64,000 nucleotides of DNA from Anaerolineales bacterium (GCA_019637805.1 JAHBVB010000001.1:509875-573874); one strand, 5' to 3'; counted from the stretch's first letter, positions 33,179 to 44,039 are shown. Translations and numbers: made by a program. The notes: generated by a model not told the origin, from the letters alone.

Positions 33179-33931
33179 ATGACACCTGTGGAAATACCCG
33201 GCCTAGATTTGCCCAGCCAGTGGATGAACGCGGCCGGCAGCCTGGGTTTTGCGCCCGCGGCGGGCCAGCCTCTGCCCGCGCCGCTGGGCCTGTTCGTCAC
33301 CAACGCGATCAGCCTGGCGCCGCGGCGAGCGGCCGAAGCCGCGCAGCTGTTGGAGTTCCCCGGGGGTGTGCTGCTGCACAGCGGGCTGCCCAACCCCGGC
33401 CTGAGCGCGGCGCTGAAGAAGCACGCCAGCGCCTGGAAGCGCGGCGAGGTGCCGATTATCGTGCACTTGTTGGCGCAATCGCCCGAGGAGCTGCGCAAGA
33501 TGACGCTGCGGGTGGAGGGCCTGGAGAATGTGCTGGCGCTGGAGATCGGCATTCCGGCAGACGCCTCCGCCAGCCTGGTGAGCGAGCTGTGCCAGGCGGG
33601 CCGCGGCGAACTGCCCTGTATAGCCCAGCTGCCTCTGACGCGCGCCCTGGAACTGTGCGACGCGGCCCTGCAAGCCGGGGCGGCGGCGATCAGCCTGGGG
33701 CCGGCGCGCGGCAGCCTGCCCGCAGCTGGTGGCCGGCTGGTGAGCGGACGACTGTACGGCCCGGCGCAGCTGCCCCAAGCGCTGGAGGCAACCCGCCAAC
33801 TGGCCCGACAAAGCCTGCCGGTGATCGCGGCGGGCGGCGTCTATTCCCCGGCTGATGGCGAGGCGCTGCTGGCGGCTGGCGCGATGGGGGTGCAGGTGGA
33901 TGCGGGGTTGTGGAAGGCCAGCGCGTTCTAG
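33179..33931 (+). CDS. Dihydroorotate dehydrogenase-like TIM-barrel protein
   Basis: A 250-residue protein with the shape of class 1 PyrD: MNAAGSLGF near the start, LGLFVTNAISLAP, FPGGVLLHSGLPNPGL, LALEIGIP and the ending PVIAAGGVYSPADGEALLAAGAMGVQVD (phosphate-binding Gly-Gly loop). The conserved Lys in the VTKxxT motif is Asn (VTNAIS), and the usual catalytic Cys/Ser loop is not visible. So it is probably not a functional DHODH and may have a different flavin or non-flavin role. ATG 33179 is fixed by the TATAAT box 7 nt upstream; a longer frame from 33098 runs over the divergent gene. No pyr genes are nearby. Confidence 0.7.
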   Translation: MTPVEIPGLDLPSQWMNAAGSLGFAPAAGQPLPAPLGLFVTNAISLAPRRAAEAAQLLEFPGGVLLHSGLPNPGLSAALKKHASAWKRGEVPIIVHLLAQSPEELRKMTLRVEGLENVLALEIGIPADASASLVSELCQAGRGELPCIAQLPLTRALELCDAALQAGAAAISLGPARGSLPAAGGRLVSGRLYGPAQLPQALEATRQLARQSLPVIAAGGVYSPADGEALLAAGAMGVQVDAGLWKASAF

Positions 33932-34105
33932 GAGCGTGTTGCGTATGTTGCTCCGGTCGATTTCGTTGATCGTGCAACCTGTGTAGATCGTGTAGGAGCT
34001 TGACAAGCGGCCCCGCCCCCCAACATGTAAAACGCCCAAACAATGCCAGAGCCTGGCACGATTATCCGCGATTCTGCTTAACTTAAGGGAAACCCAACCG
34101 GGTTG

Positions 34106-34567
34106 TCACGGAGTTGATGATTCACTTGGATTCTTCTCCAGCCAAAGTGTGACCGGCCCGTCGTTGTGGATTTCCACCAGCATCTCAGCCCCGAAGCGGC
34201 CGGTGGCGGTGGGCACGCCCTGCTGCCCCAAAAGCTCGACAAAGCGCGAGACCAGCGGTTCGGCCTGCTCCGGCGGGGCGGCCTGGGTGAACGAAGGGCG
34301 ACGGCCTTTGGAGGCGTCGGCGTAGAGGGTGAACTGTGAGACGACCAGCGCCTGTCCCCCAATATCCAGCAGCGAGAGATTAATTTTCCCTTGGGGGTCT
34401 TCGAAAATGCGCAAGTGAGCGATCTTTTCAGCCAAATAGTGCGCTTCGGCTTCACCATCCGCCTGGCCTACGCCCAGCAAGATCACAACGCCCTGAGCAA
34501 TCCGTCCCAACTCTTCGTCGCCGCTGGTGACCGCCGCCGAGCGTACCCGCTGCACCAATGCACGCAT
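34106..34567 (-). CDS. dtd: D-aminoacyl-tRNA deacylase
   Basis: A 153-residue homodimeric enzyme that hydrolyses D-amino acids from mischarged tRNA. The N-terminus [13 protein letters not shown], the cross-subunit motif SQFTLYAD and a later PATG-type Gly-containing element ([13 protein letters not shown]) are the family landmarks. TATACT (34575-34580, minus strand) is 7 nt before the ATG with no Shine-Dalgarno, a leaderless start. It faces the glycosyltransferase gene at 34612 with the two start codons 44 bp apart. A longer frame in another register at this place is a shadow. Confidence 0.95.
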   Translation of the reverse strand: MRALVQRVRSAAVTSGDEELGRIAQGVVILLGVGQADGEAEAHYLAEKIAHLRIFEDPQGKINLSLLDIGGQALVVSQFTLYADASKGRRPSFTQAAPPEQAEPLVSRFVELLGQQGVPTATGRFGAEMLVEIHNDGPVTLWLEKNPSESSTP

Positions 34568-34574
34568 GGCGCGC

Positions 34575-34580
34575 AGTATA
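34575..34580 (-). promoter_or_regulatory. Leaderless-type -10 box, dtd
   Basis: TATACT on the minus strand, 7 nt before ATG 34567. Confidence 0.55.
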
Positions 34581-34599
34581 CCATCGCGCCCTGGGCGTA

Positions 34600-34605
34600 T
34601 ATAAT
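34600..34605 (+). promoter_or_regulatory. Leaderless-type -10 box, GT2 gene
   Basis: TATAAT exactly 6 nt before GTG 34612. It fixes a GTG start for the glycosyltransferase, in contrast to the longer frame that starts at 34558 inside the dtd gene region. Confidence 0.65.
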
Positions 34606-34611
34606 TCTCCC

Positions 34612-35334
34612 GTGACCGGCCCCCTGCTCTCCCTGATCGTCCCCGCCTATAACGAAGAACGGCGCCTGCCGGAGAGTTTGGCCAGGATCCGCGACTTTGT
34701 CCAGGCCCAGTCCTATCCCAGCGAAGTGCTGATCATTGAAAACGGCAGCAGTGACCGCAGCTTTGAGGTGGCTGAGGCGTTTTGCCGTGCCCATAAAGGC
34801 TTCCGGGTGCTGCGCGCCACGGGGCGCGGCAAAGGTCTGGCGGTGAAGCTGGGCATGCTGGAGGCGTGCGGCGAATTGCGCTTGATGCTGGATGCGGATC
34901 TCTCGATGCCTGTGGAAGAGGTCAGCCGCTTTTTGGCGCCGCTGCAAAGCGGCGTTCCGGTGGTGATCGGCTCACGCGAGGCGCCTGGCGCAGTACGCTA
35001 CAACGAACCGGAGCACCGCCATATTGGCGGGCGGGCGATCAATACCATGATCCGCCTGTTGGCGCTGCCCGGCCTGCACGACACACAATGCGGCTTCAAA
35101 GGCTTCCGGGCCGAAGCGGCCGAAGCGCTTTTCCGGCGCCAGACGATCACGGGCTGGGCCTTTGATGTGGAAATTCTGTACATTGCCCGCCTGCTGGGCT
35201 ACCAGATCCTGGAATTGCCAATCCCCTGGTACTACAGCCCGCAAAGCCATGTGCGGCCGCTGCACGACGCGCTGCAGATGCTGCGTGATGTGCTGACCGT
35301 GCGGCGCAACGCCCGTCAGGGGCGCTATGCCTAA
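34612..35334 (+). CDS. Glycosyltransferase family 2, dolichyl-phosphate-sugar synthase-like
   Basis: A 240-residue GT2 enzyme. The N-terminal GT-A motif is [21 protein letters not shown], the metal-binding DxD is LDADLSMP, and [20 protein letters not shown] is typical of dolichyl-phosphate beta-glucosyltransferases. It transfers a sugar onto a polyprenyl phosphate carrier at the membrane. The gene starts with GTG, set by the adjacent TATAAT, and overlaps rnhB by 8 nt. A role with ugd and the GT4 genes in surface glycan formation is possible but not shown. Confidence 0.88.
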   Translation: MTGPLLSLIVPAYNEERRLPESLARIRDFVQAQSYPSEVLIIENGSSDRSFEVAEAFCRAHKGFRVLRATGRGKGLAVKLGMLEACGELRLMLDADLSMPVEEVSRFLAPLQSGVPVVIGSREAPGAVRYNEPEHRHIGGRAINTMIRLLALPGLHDTQCGFKGFRAEAAEALFRRQTITGWAFDVEILYIARLLGYQILELPIPWYYSPQSHVRPLHDALQMLRDVLTVRRNARQGRYA

Positions 35335-35968
35335 AGAGATTGCGGTGCAGAGGCCGCGCCCCAGCCTGCAGTTTGAACTGCCGCTGTGGCGGCAAGGGTT
35401 AGGCCTGATAGCCGGCATTGATGAAGTCGGCCGCGGGGCACTGGCCGGGCCTGTTTACGCCGCGGCGGTGATCTTGCCGGCCCGCAAAAGCATTTTGCGC
35501 GAGTTGGACGGCGTGCGTGACTCCAAGCAGATGCGCCGGGCCGAACGCGAAGCCTGGGCGCCGATCATTCAAGAAAAGGCCTTGGGCTTTGCGATCGGCA
35601 AAGCCAGCTGCAGAGAAATTGATCGCATCGGGATTGCGCCAGCCACCCGGTTGGCGGCCAAGCGCGCCGTGCTGGGCTTGGGCATACCACCGCAGCATTT
35701 GTTGGTGGACTATCTGCGGCTGCAGGAACTGGACCTGCCGCAAAGCCCGATCGTGGGCGGCGATGCCCTGTGTCTGAGCATTGCGGCGGCCTCGGTGGTG
35801 GCCAAAGTGGCGCGTGATGCGGAGCTGTGCAAACTGGACCGGCGCTTCCCCCTGTATGGTTTTGCCGCGCACAAAGGCTATGCCACTGAAGCCCACCGCA
35901 GCGCCATCGAGCAATACGGGCCTTGCGCCCAGCACCGGCGCAGCTTTGCCCCGGTGCGGCTGCAATGA
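35327..35968 (+). CDS. rnhB: Ribonuclease HII
   Basis: A 213-residue endonuclease that removes ribonucleotides and RNA primers from DNA-RNA hybrids. Metal-binding acidic residues are visible in IAGIDEVGRGALAGP (Asp-Glu), VRDSKQM (Asp) and GGDALCLSIAAASVVAKVARD (Asp). It overlaps the preceding glycosyltransferase gene by 8 nt and the peptidase gene by 4 nt (ATGA). The first 20 residues are a little long for the family. Assignment is firm. Confidence 0.95.
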   Translation: MPKEIAVQRPRPSLQFELPLWRQGLGLIAGIDEVGRGALAGPVYAAAVILPARKSILRELDGVRDSKQMRRAEREAWAPIIQEKALGFAIGKASCREIDRIGIAPATRLAAKRAVLGLGIPPQHLLVDYLRLQELDLPQSPIVGGDALCLSIAAASVVAKVARDAELCKLDRRFPLYGFAAHKGYATEAHRSAIEQYGPCAQHRRSFAPVRLQ

Positions 35969-37425
35969 GACTGCGCGGCCTGCTGCTGACCTGGCTGCTG
36001 GCGGCCTGTGCCGCGGCGCCCAGCCCGCCGGCCGCAACCGCCCTCCCAACCCCGACGCCTTTTCCGCCGGCAGCCGCCAGCCCAACACCCACGCCTACAG
36101 TAGTAGAAAGCGCAACTCCGCCAACCGCGCCGCCGGCCCCAGCCGTGCGCACGCGCTACCAACTGCAGGCCGTGCTGGATTACGCCGCCCACCGCCTGGA
36201 TGTCAACCAACAGATCGAGTACACCAACAACACGGCTCAGACACTGGAGGAGATTTGGCTGGTGGTGGAAGCGCCGCGCCAAAATGCCGGCGTCGAACTG
36301 CTGCGCCTGGAAAGCACTGCCGGCCCCGCCCTGAGCACAAGCGAACACCGCATTGAGGGCGGCCTGCTGCGCCTGCCGCTGGCCGCAGCGCTGCCCCCGG
36401 GGGAAGCGTTGAGCCTGGCGCTGGAGTACCGCCTGTACCTGCCGCAGGGCGCCGGCATGCTGAGCTGGGCCGAGCGGCAGACCAATTTCATCGACTGGTA
36501 TCCCTATGTGCCGCCCTATATTGAGGGCCAGGGCTGGGTTGCCCACCCGCCGGCGGCCACCGGCGAACACGGCGTATACGAAAGCGCCGACTTCGACGTG
36601 CATCTGCGCGTGGTGAACGGCCCTTCCACGCTGAGCGTGGCCGCCCCGGCGCCGGCTGTGGCTGAAGATGGCGGCTGGCGCTACCGGCTGCAGAATGCGC
36701 GGCGCTTCGCCTGGTCGGCCAGCGGGCACTACCTGCGTCTGCAAACCCGCCAGGGCGACATTCCAATTTCGATCTATTACTACGCGGAGTTCCGTGATGC
36801 GGCCCAGGCAGCACTGCTGGCCGCGGCGGACGCCCTGCGCCTGTATGAGGAGTTATTTGGCGCATACCCCTACGAGAGCGCCACCATCGTGATCGCCGGG
36901 TTCCCGGACGGGATGGAATCGGACGGGCTGTTCTTTCTGGATATTGACTACTTCCGGCGCTACAGCTACGACCGGCGCAATTATCTAACCATGCTGACCG
37001 CCCACGAAATCGCCCACAACTGGTGGTTTGGCCAGGTGGGCAGCGACCAGGCGCTGGAGCCCTGGCTGGATGAAAGCCTGAGTATTTACGCCGAGTTGCT
37101 CTATTACGAAGCAGTGCAGCCGAACCTGGTGGATTGGTGGTGGGAGTTCCGCATCGGCCGTTTCGCCCCCAGCGGCAACGTGGACAGCCGCATTTACGAT
37201 CACGATGGCTTCTCGTCCTATGTCGGCGCAGTATACATGCGCGGGGCGCAGTTCCTGCATGCGCTGCGCGGGCAGGCAGGTGACGAGGTCTTCTTCGCCT
37301 TCTTGCGGGAGTATGCCGAGCAGGGTCGCGGGCGTCTCATGACCCAGCATGATTTTTTCGCCATCCTGGCCCAGCACAGCGACGCGGATATCCGCGATTT
37401 GCTGACAGAGTACTTCGAGAACTAG
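35965..37425 (+). CDS. M1 family metallopeptidase lipoprotein
   Basis: A 486-residue lipoprotein (lipobox LLAAC after LRGLLLTWL) with a Pro/Thr/Ser linker and an M1 peptidase domain. The zinc motif is HEIAHNWW followed by the Glu of LDESLSIYAELLYYE (H-E-x2-H...E), and substrate binding is by the exopeptidase-like AGFPDGMESDG (GxMEx form). It lacks the C-terminal helical repeat domain of full aminopeptidase N, so it is the short membrane-anchored type. ATG 35965 overlaps the rnhB stop; a longer frame from 35923 includes rnhB sequence and is not preferred. It acts outside the membrane. Confidence 0.88.
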   Translation: MRLRGLLLTWLLAACAAAPSPPAATALPTPTPFPPAAASPTPTPTVVESATPPTAPPAPAVRTRYQLQAVLDYAAHRLDVNQQIEYTNNTAQTLEEIWLVVEAPRQNAGVELLRLESTAGPALSTSEHRIEGGLLRLPLAAALPPGEALSLALEYRLYLPQGAGMLSWAERQTNFIDWYPYVPPYIEGQGWVAHPPAATGEHGVYESADFDVHLRVVNGPSTLSVAAPAPAVAEDGGWRYRLQNARRFAWSASGHYLRLQTRQGDIPISIYYYAEFRDAAQAALLAAADALRLYEELFGAYPYESATIVIAGFPDGMESDGLFFLDIDYFRRYSYDRRNYLTMLTAHEIAHNWWFGQVGSDQALEPWLDESLSIYAELLYYEAVQPNLVDWWWEFRIGRFAPSGNVDSRIYDHDGFSSYVGAVYMRGAQFLHALRGQAGDEVFFAFLREYAEQGRGRLMTQHDFFAILAQHSDADIRDLLTEYFEN

Positions 37426-38036
37426 ACGCGGTAGAGGCCGCGCTGCAAGATCAGCTCGTAGACTGCGCCAGGCAGGTAAAAGCGAAAATGGCCGCCTTCA
37501 CGCACCCGGCGGCGGATCTGGCTGGAGGAGATCTCCAGCAGGGGCGCGTCCACCAATTCCAGCTTGGCGCTGATGCCGGGCAGGGCCGCCTCCAGGGCGG
37601 CCAGGTCCGGCTGGGCGCCAGGGCGCAGCATGACGCCCAGGGCGGCGCAGGCCGCCAGAAAATCGGCGGGGCGGTGCCAGCTGGGCAAATGCTCGAGGGA
37701 ATCGCCGCCGATCAGGTAGACGAATTCGTGCTGGGGATATAGGCCGGCCAGTTGGGCCAGGGTATCTACGGTGTAGTGCGGGCCGGGGCGTTCGACCTCC
37801 ACGGTGGAGAGCTCAAAGATGCTCTGGCCGCGAATGGCGGCATGCAGCAAGTCCAGCCGGTCTTGCAGCGCGCTGATCTGCTTATCCAGTTTGTGCGGCG
37901 GCTGGGGGGTGAGGACGAAGAGCACCTTCTCCAGGCCCAGCTGGGCCTGCGCCTCAGCGGCCAGGATCAGGTGCCCCAGATGCGGCGGGTCAAAAGTGCC
38001 GCCAAAGATCCCCAGGCGTGGGCTCAATCCTGCCAC
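37422..38036 (-). CDS. nadD: Nicotinate-nucleotide adenylyltransferase
   Basis: A 204-residue enzyme that adenylates nicotinate mononucleotide in NAD synthesis. The nucleotidyltransferase motif is GGTFDPPHLGHLILA (HxGH) and the C-terminal motif is EISSSQIRRRV (ISSTxIR). Length is normal. It converges with the M1 peptidase gene (4-nt overlap of ends) and overlaps obgE by 13 nt, so nadD is translated together with obgE. The pair obgE-nadD is a common bacterial arrangement. Confidence 0.96.
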   Translation of the reverse strand: MAGLSPRLGIFGGTFDPPHLGHLILAAEAQAQLGLEKVLFVLTPQPPHKLDKQISALQDRLDLLHAAIRGQSIFELSTVEVERPGPHYTVDTLAQLAGLYPQHEFVYLIGGDSLEHLPSWHRPADFLAACAALGVMLRPGAQPDLAALEAALPGISAKLELVDAPLLEISSSQIRRRVREGGHFRFYLPGAVYELILQRGLYRV

Positions 38037-39295
38037 TCCAGCTCATACTCGCCAATGCGCACCATGTCGCCGTGCTGCACGCCGGCCTTGCGCAAGACCT
38101 CATCGGCGCCCAAGTGCTGCAGGATGCGCTGGAAGCGGCGCACGGACTGGTCGTGCTCCCAGTAGGTCATGGCGGCGGCCCGTTCCAGAGGCGCGTTGTG
38201 GAGGCGCCAGGCCTCATCTTCACGTTCCACGTGGAACTCATTGCGGTCCGTCTGCGGGCGATAGACCGGCAATTCAGGGGCCGGTTCAGGAGGCGGCAGC
38301 TCCGCCAGGGTGGCCGCGGCGGCGCCCAGCAGCTGGCGCACGCCCTGCCCGCTGGCGGCCGAAATGGCCAGCGCCCGGTGCCCCAGTTTTTTGAGCTGCT
38401 TCTCCAGGTCCGGCCAACGGGCCTGCACGTCGGGCAAATCCATTTTGTTGAGCGCCACGATCTGCGACTTTTCAGCCAGCTGGGGGTCGAAGAGGGCCAG
38501 CTCGCTGTTGATCTGGCCAAAGTCGGCCAGGGGGTCCTCCGCCAGGCCATCCAGCAGGTGCACCAGCACCCGCGTGCGCTGGATATGGCGCAGGAAGTCA
38601 TGACCCAGGCCCTTGCCTTCGTGGGCGCCTTCGATCAGGCCGGGGATGTCGGCCAACACCAAGCTAGTGTCTTCGTCCAAGGCAGCGACACCCAGGTTGG
38701 GCTGCAGAGTGGTGAAGGGATAGTTGGCGATCTTGGGCTTGGCGCGGGTCAGTGAGGCCAGCAAGGTGGATTTGCCCGCATTGGGCACACCCACCAGGCC
38801 CACGTCAGCGATCAGGCTGAGCTCCAGGCGCAGGTTCAGCTCCGTGCCGGGGGCGCCTTTCTCGGCGATGCGCGGCGCCTGGTTGCGCGAGGTGGCGAAG
38901 TGCTGGTTGCCGCGGCCGCCGCGGCCGCCGGGCAGCACCACCATGCGCTGATCGCTGGCGGTCAGGTCGCCGATCAGCTCGCCGCTGGCCGCGTCCCACA
39001 CGCGTGTGCCGGGCGGCACGCGCAGCTCCAAGTCCGGCGCGGCGCGGCCGCTGCGCCGGTTGGTGCCGCCAGCACTGCCGTCCTCGGCCACAAATTGCTT
39101 TTTGAAACGGAAAGTGTGCAGGGTGCGCAGCATCTCATCCACCACCAGCACGACTGCACCGCCGCGGCCGCCATCGCCCCCATCCGGCCCGCCGCGCGGG
39201 TTATGTGAGCTGCGATGAAAATGGACCATGCCATCGCCGCCTTTTCCTGAGCACACGGAAATTTCTACTTCGTCTAAAAACTGGGGTTCACTCAT
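38024..39295 (-). CDS. obgE: GTPase Obg
   Basis: A 423-residue ribosome-associated GTPase with three domains: the Gly-rich Obg fold at 1-160 (SGKGGDGMVHFHRSSHNPRGGPDGGDGGRGG), the G domain (GVPNAGKST, DIPGLIEG, LNKMD), and the C-terminal OCT domain (about 340-423). ATG 39295 (MSEPQFLDEV) is the correct start; the open frame to 39442 would lie over the rex promoter. TATAAT (39308-39313, minus strand) is 12 nt before the ATG, giving a very short leader. obgE is divergent with rex. Confidence 0.95.
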   Translation of the reverse strand: MSEPQFLDEVEISVCSGKGGDGMVHFHRSSHNPRGGPDGGDGGRGGAVVLVVDEMLRTLHTFRFKKQFVAEDGSAGGTNRRSGRAAPDLELRVPPGTRVWDAASGELIGDLTASDQRMVVLPGGRGGRGNQHFATSRNQAPRIAEKGAPGTELNLRLELSLIADVGLVGVPNAGKSTLLASLTRAKPKIANYPFTTLQPNLGVAALDEDTSLVLADIPGLIEGAHEGKGLGHDFLRHIQRTRVLVHLLDGLAEDPLADFGQINSELALFDPQLAEKSQIVALNKMDLPDVQARWPDLEKQLKKLGHRALAISAASGQGVRQLLGAAAATLAELPPPEPAPELPVYRPQTDRNEFHVEREDEAWRLHNAPLERAAAMTYWEHDQSVRRFQRILQHLGADEVLRKAGVQHGDMVRIGEYELEWQD

Positions 39296-39307
39296 AAGAC
39301 AGGGTGG

Positions 39308-39313
39308 ATTATA
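39308..39313 (-). promoter_or_regulatory. Promoter -10 of obgE-nadD
   Basis: TATAAT on the minus strand, 12 nt before the obgE ATG; no clear -35 and no good Shine-Dalgarno sequence. Confidence 0.5.
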
Positions 39314-39358
39314 TCCAACAGGGGGATTGCACCCCATTTGTGAAGTCATTGTACTGAT

Positions 39359-39387
39359 TTGCACAATAGAAAAAGCGGTGATAAAGT
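39359..39387 (+). promoter_or_regulatory. Candidate promoter of rex
   Basis: TTGCAC (39359-39364), 17-nt spacer, TAAAGT (39382-39387). A TTGTGAA half-site (39338-39344) and TTGCACAA (39359-39366) resemble Rex half-sites but are 14 nt apart, not the usual 6, so autoregulation is only a possibility. Confidence 0.4.
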
Positions 39388-39419
39388 TATGTGGCTGTTG
39401 CCAGGAGGATCTTCGCCAG

Positions 39420-40037
39420 ATGAGCAAACCGATTCCAGACATCGTTATTGGGCGCCTGCCGATTTACCTGCGCGCCCTGGTGCAAATGGCCCAGGAAGGC
39501 CGACAAGTGACCAGTTCGCAGGAATTGGGCGAACGCCTGGGCATTTCCGCCGCCCAGATCCGCAAGGATCTCTCGCAGTTTGGCGAATTTGGCAAGCAAG
39601 GCACGGGTTACCGCATCGAGTTCCTCTCCAAGCAGCTCGGAGAGATCCTCAAAGTGGACCGCGTGTGGGATGTGGCAATTGTGGGCGCCGGCGACATTGG
39701 CCGGGCGCTGGCGAGCTACAGCGGGTTCAGTGAGCGCGGCTTTCGTATTGCCATGATCTTTGACAGCAAGCCGGAACTGGTGGACAAAGAAGCCGCCGGA
39801 ATTGTGATCAGGGACAGCCGCAAGTTGAAAGAGGATATCGCTGCGGCCGGCATTAAGATTGCCATGATCGCCGTGCCGGCCACACAGGCCCAGGAAGTGG
39901 TCAACCAGCTGGTCGAGGCCGGGGTGCGCGCCATTCTGAGCTACGCCCCGGTGCACCTGAGCGTGCCGGCCGGGGTACGCGTGCAGAACATCGACCCATC
40001 GATCCACCTGCAGCGCATGACATACTATCTGGATTAG
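39420..40037 (+). CDS. rex: Redox-sensing transcriptional repressor Rex
   Basis: A 205-residue repressor that senses NADH/NAD. N-terminal winged helix (LPIYLRALVQMAQEGRQVTSSQELGERLGISAAQIRKDLSQFGEFGKQGTGY), Rossmann domain with VAIVGAGDIGRALASY and a domain-swapped C-terminal helix. AGGAGG at 39403-39408 is 11 nt before ATG 39420, which sets the start; an upstream frame from 39228 includes the divergent promoter region and is rejected. A terminator follows. Rex often controls fermentation and respiration genes; no Rex target in this window is certain. Confidence 0.96.
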   Translation: MSKPIPDIVIGRLPIYLRALVQMAQEGRQVTSSQELGERLGISAAQIRKDLSQFGEFGKQGTGYRIEFLSKQLGEILKVDRVWDVAIVGAGDIGRALASYSGFSERGFRIAMIFDSKPELVDKEAAGIVIRDSRKLKEDIAAAGIKIAMIAVPATQAQEVVNQLVEAGVRAILSYAPVHLSVPAGVRVQNIDPSIHLQRMTYYLD

Positions 40038-40046
40038 CCAGTCAAA

Positions 40047-40079
40047 AACAAAAAGCGGCGCTTAGCGCCGCTTTTTTTG
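40047..40079. terminator. Bidirectional terminator between rex and mreB
   Basis: Stem AAAAGCGGCGC-TTA-GCGCCGCTTTT with a long T-run on the plus strand and A-run on the other side. Confidence 0.9.
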
Positions 40080-40098
40080 TACCAAGTGAAGTTTTTTC

Positions 40099-41100
40099 CT
40101 ATAACCGGTTGATGCGCTGCAGCATCTGGGCCATGTCCACGGCGCGCAGGGCGCCGATGGCGGTGCAGTTGACCGGGTCGTCCACCAAGTAGGCCGGCAC
40201 GCCCAGTTTCTGGGTCATCAGGCGGTCCATGCCGCGCAGCAGCGCACCGCCGCCGCAGATGGCCACGCCGCGGTCAATGATGTCCGAAGCCAGTTCGGGC
40301 GGGGTCTTCTCCAGCACCTGGCGCACCATTTCGAACATTTCGTCCAGCGTGGGCTGCACCGCTTCGACCACTTCCGAGGTGGTAATGGTCATGGGGCGCG
40401 GCAGGCCGGTGATCTGGTCCTGGCCCTGCAGTTCGATACTGTGCTCTTCATCCTGGGGGATGGCGGCGCCCACGCGCAGCTTGACCATTTCGGCGGTGCG
40501 CTGGCCGATGTGCAGGCCGTATTTGCGGCGCACATAGGCAGCGATGGCGTCGTCCAGGTCCAGGCCGCCCACGCGCAGCGTGTCGCCGGAAACCACGTCG
40601 TTCATGGCGATCACGGCCGCCTGGGTGCAGCCGCCGCCCATGCTGACCACCATGTTGCCGGTGGGCGTGCCTACGGGCAAGTCAATGCCCAGGGCAGCGG
40701 CCAAGGGCTGCGGCACCAGATGGGCGTCGCCCACCTGCAGGGCGGCTTCGTGCACGGCGCGGCGCTCTACGCTGGTGATGGCGTAGGGATGGGTGACCAT
40801 GACGCGCGGCTTGAAGAAGCGCACCGAGCCGCCGATCTTGCGCACCAAATGGTCAATAAGCAGTTCAGTCAGTTCGTAATAGGCCACGACCCCTTTTTGC
40901 AGGGGACGAATGACCTCGATGGATTCTTCCAAGACGCGGCCGACCATGCCCAGGGCTTCGTCGCCCACGGCCACGATCTTTTGCTCATCCAGGTCAACCG
41001 CCACAATGGTGGGTTCTTGCAGCACGACTTCTCCGCCTTCCACAATGCGGATGAACATCGTGCCCAGGTCGATGCCAAGTTCACGCGACAGAATTGCCAT
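40099..41100 (-). CDS. mreB: MreB/Mbl-like actin homologue with altered nucleotide motifs
   Basis: A 333-residue actin-like protein that normally polymerises under the membrane to guide cell-wall growth. The fold is clear: IDLGT (phosphate 1), KPRVMVTHPYAITSVERRAV, IGALRAVD at the end and the adenosine motif GVAICGGGALLRGMDRL. Two motifs deviate. Phosphate 1 is LGTMFIRIV, without the usual Asn-Thr; phosphate 2 is VVSMGGGCTQAAVI, where canonical MreB has VVDIGGGTTEVAVI: Asp to Ser (153), Thr to Cys (158) and the catalytic Glu to Gln (160). So ATP hydrolysis may be reduced or absent. It is the last gene of the F1-ATPase cluster, 71 nt after atpC. No mreC or mreD is in the window. Confidence 0.85.
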   Translation of the reverse strand: MAILSRELGIDLGTMFIRIVEGGEVVLQEPTIVAVDLDEQKIVAVGDEALGMVGRVLEESIEVIRPLQKGVVAYYELTELLIDHLVRKIGGSVRFFKPRVMVTHPYAITSVERRAVHEAALQVGDAHLVPQPLAAALGIDLPVGTPTGNMVVSMGGGCTQAAVIAMNDVVSGDTLRVGGLDLDDAIAAYVRRKYGLHIGQRTAEMVKLRVGAAIPQDEEHSIELQGQDQITGLPRPMTITTSEVVEAVQPTLDEMFEMVRQVLEKTPPELASDIIDRGVAICGGGALLRGMDRLMTQKLGVPAYLVDDPVNCTAIGALRAVDMAQMLQRINRL

Positions 41101-41171
41101 AGTTAAAGCTTACCCAACGCGGCTCTTGCGAGGCGCGGTTGATCAGACGAATTAGACATAAGGGGCGTATT

Positions 41172-41627
41172 TTACTCGCCCGAAGGGGAAGTTGGGAACT
41201 GGCTACTGCGCCGGGTGGTGCGGCCGTACTTGCGGGCGACATCCAAACGCAGGGAGGAGCGGCGCAGGGCCGCCTCGGCAGCCAACAGAGCTTCGGCATC
41301 CTTACCGGGGCCTTCGGCCAGGCGCTGCTCGGCGCGGCGCCTGGCTTCTTCGGCGCGGGCAATGTCGATCTCGCCCACATCTTCGGCGGCGTCCGCCAGG
41401 ATGGTGACGATGTCAGGCTGCACTTCCACCAGGCCGCCGGTGACGGTGAAGAGATGCTCCTCAGTGCCCTGGCGCACTTTGATCACGCCGAGACCCAGGG
41501 TGGAAAGCAGGGGAACGTGTCTGGGCAAAATGCCCATCTCGCCATCCGTGCCAGGAACGACAACAATATCGGCATCGCCCTGGAAAACGGCACGGTCTTG
41601 GGAAACAATTTCGCAACGGATGGTCAT
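41172..41627 (-). CDS. atpC: ATP synthase epsilon subunit
   Basis: A 151-residue subunit of the F1 central stalk. The N-terminal beta-barrel (IRCEIVSQDRAVFQGDADIVVVPGTDGEMGILPRHVPLLSTLG) and the C-terminal helix pair (DIARAEEARRRAEQRLA...AEAALRRSSLRLDVARKY) match the family. It couples rotation and inhibits hydrolysis. It lies 62 nt after atpD. The long C-terminal helix with the conserved Ala/Glu/Arg pattern is complete. Confidence 0.95.
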   Translation of the reverse strand: MTIRCEIVSQDRAVFQGDADIVVVPGTDGEMGILPRHVPLLSTLGLGVIKVRQGTEEHLFTVTGGLVEVQPDIVTILADAAEDVGEIDIARAEEARRRAEQRLAEGPGKDAEALLAAEAALRRSSLRLDVARKYGRTTRRSSQFPTSPSGE

Positions 41628-41689
41628 GGCAAGCTCACATTCGCTCGGCTGGGTGCGGGGTCAAACCCCACACCCAGCCAGGCGCAATC

Positions 41690-44025
<2,336 letters not shown>

Positions 44026-44039
44026 GAGTTCCTAGCGAA

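Noticed and set aside
33932-34105. Possible small gene or RNA between the DHODH-like and dtd genes
   Set aside because: No convincing frame with a ribosome site, and only a short 4-5 bp stem near 34095; nothing supports a feature.
39338-39366. Rex operator in front of rex
   Set aside because: TTGTGAA and TTGCACAA half-sites are 14 nt apart rather than about 6, so they do not form the normal Rex site.
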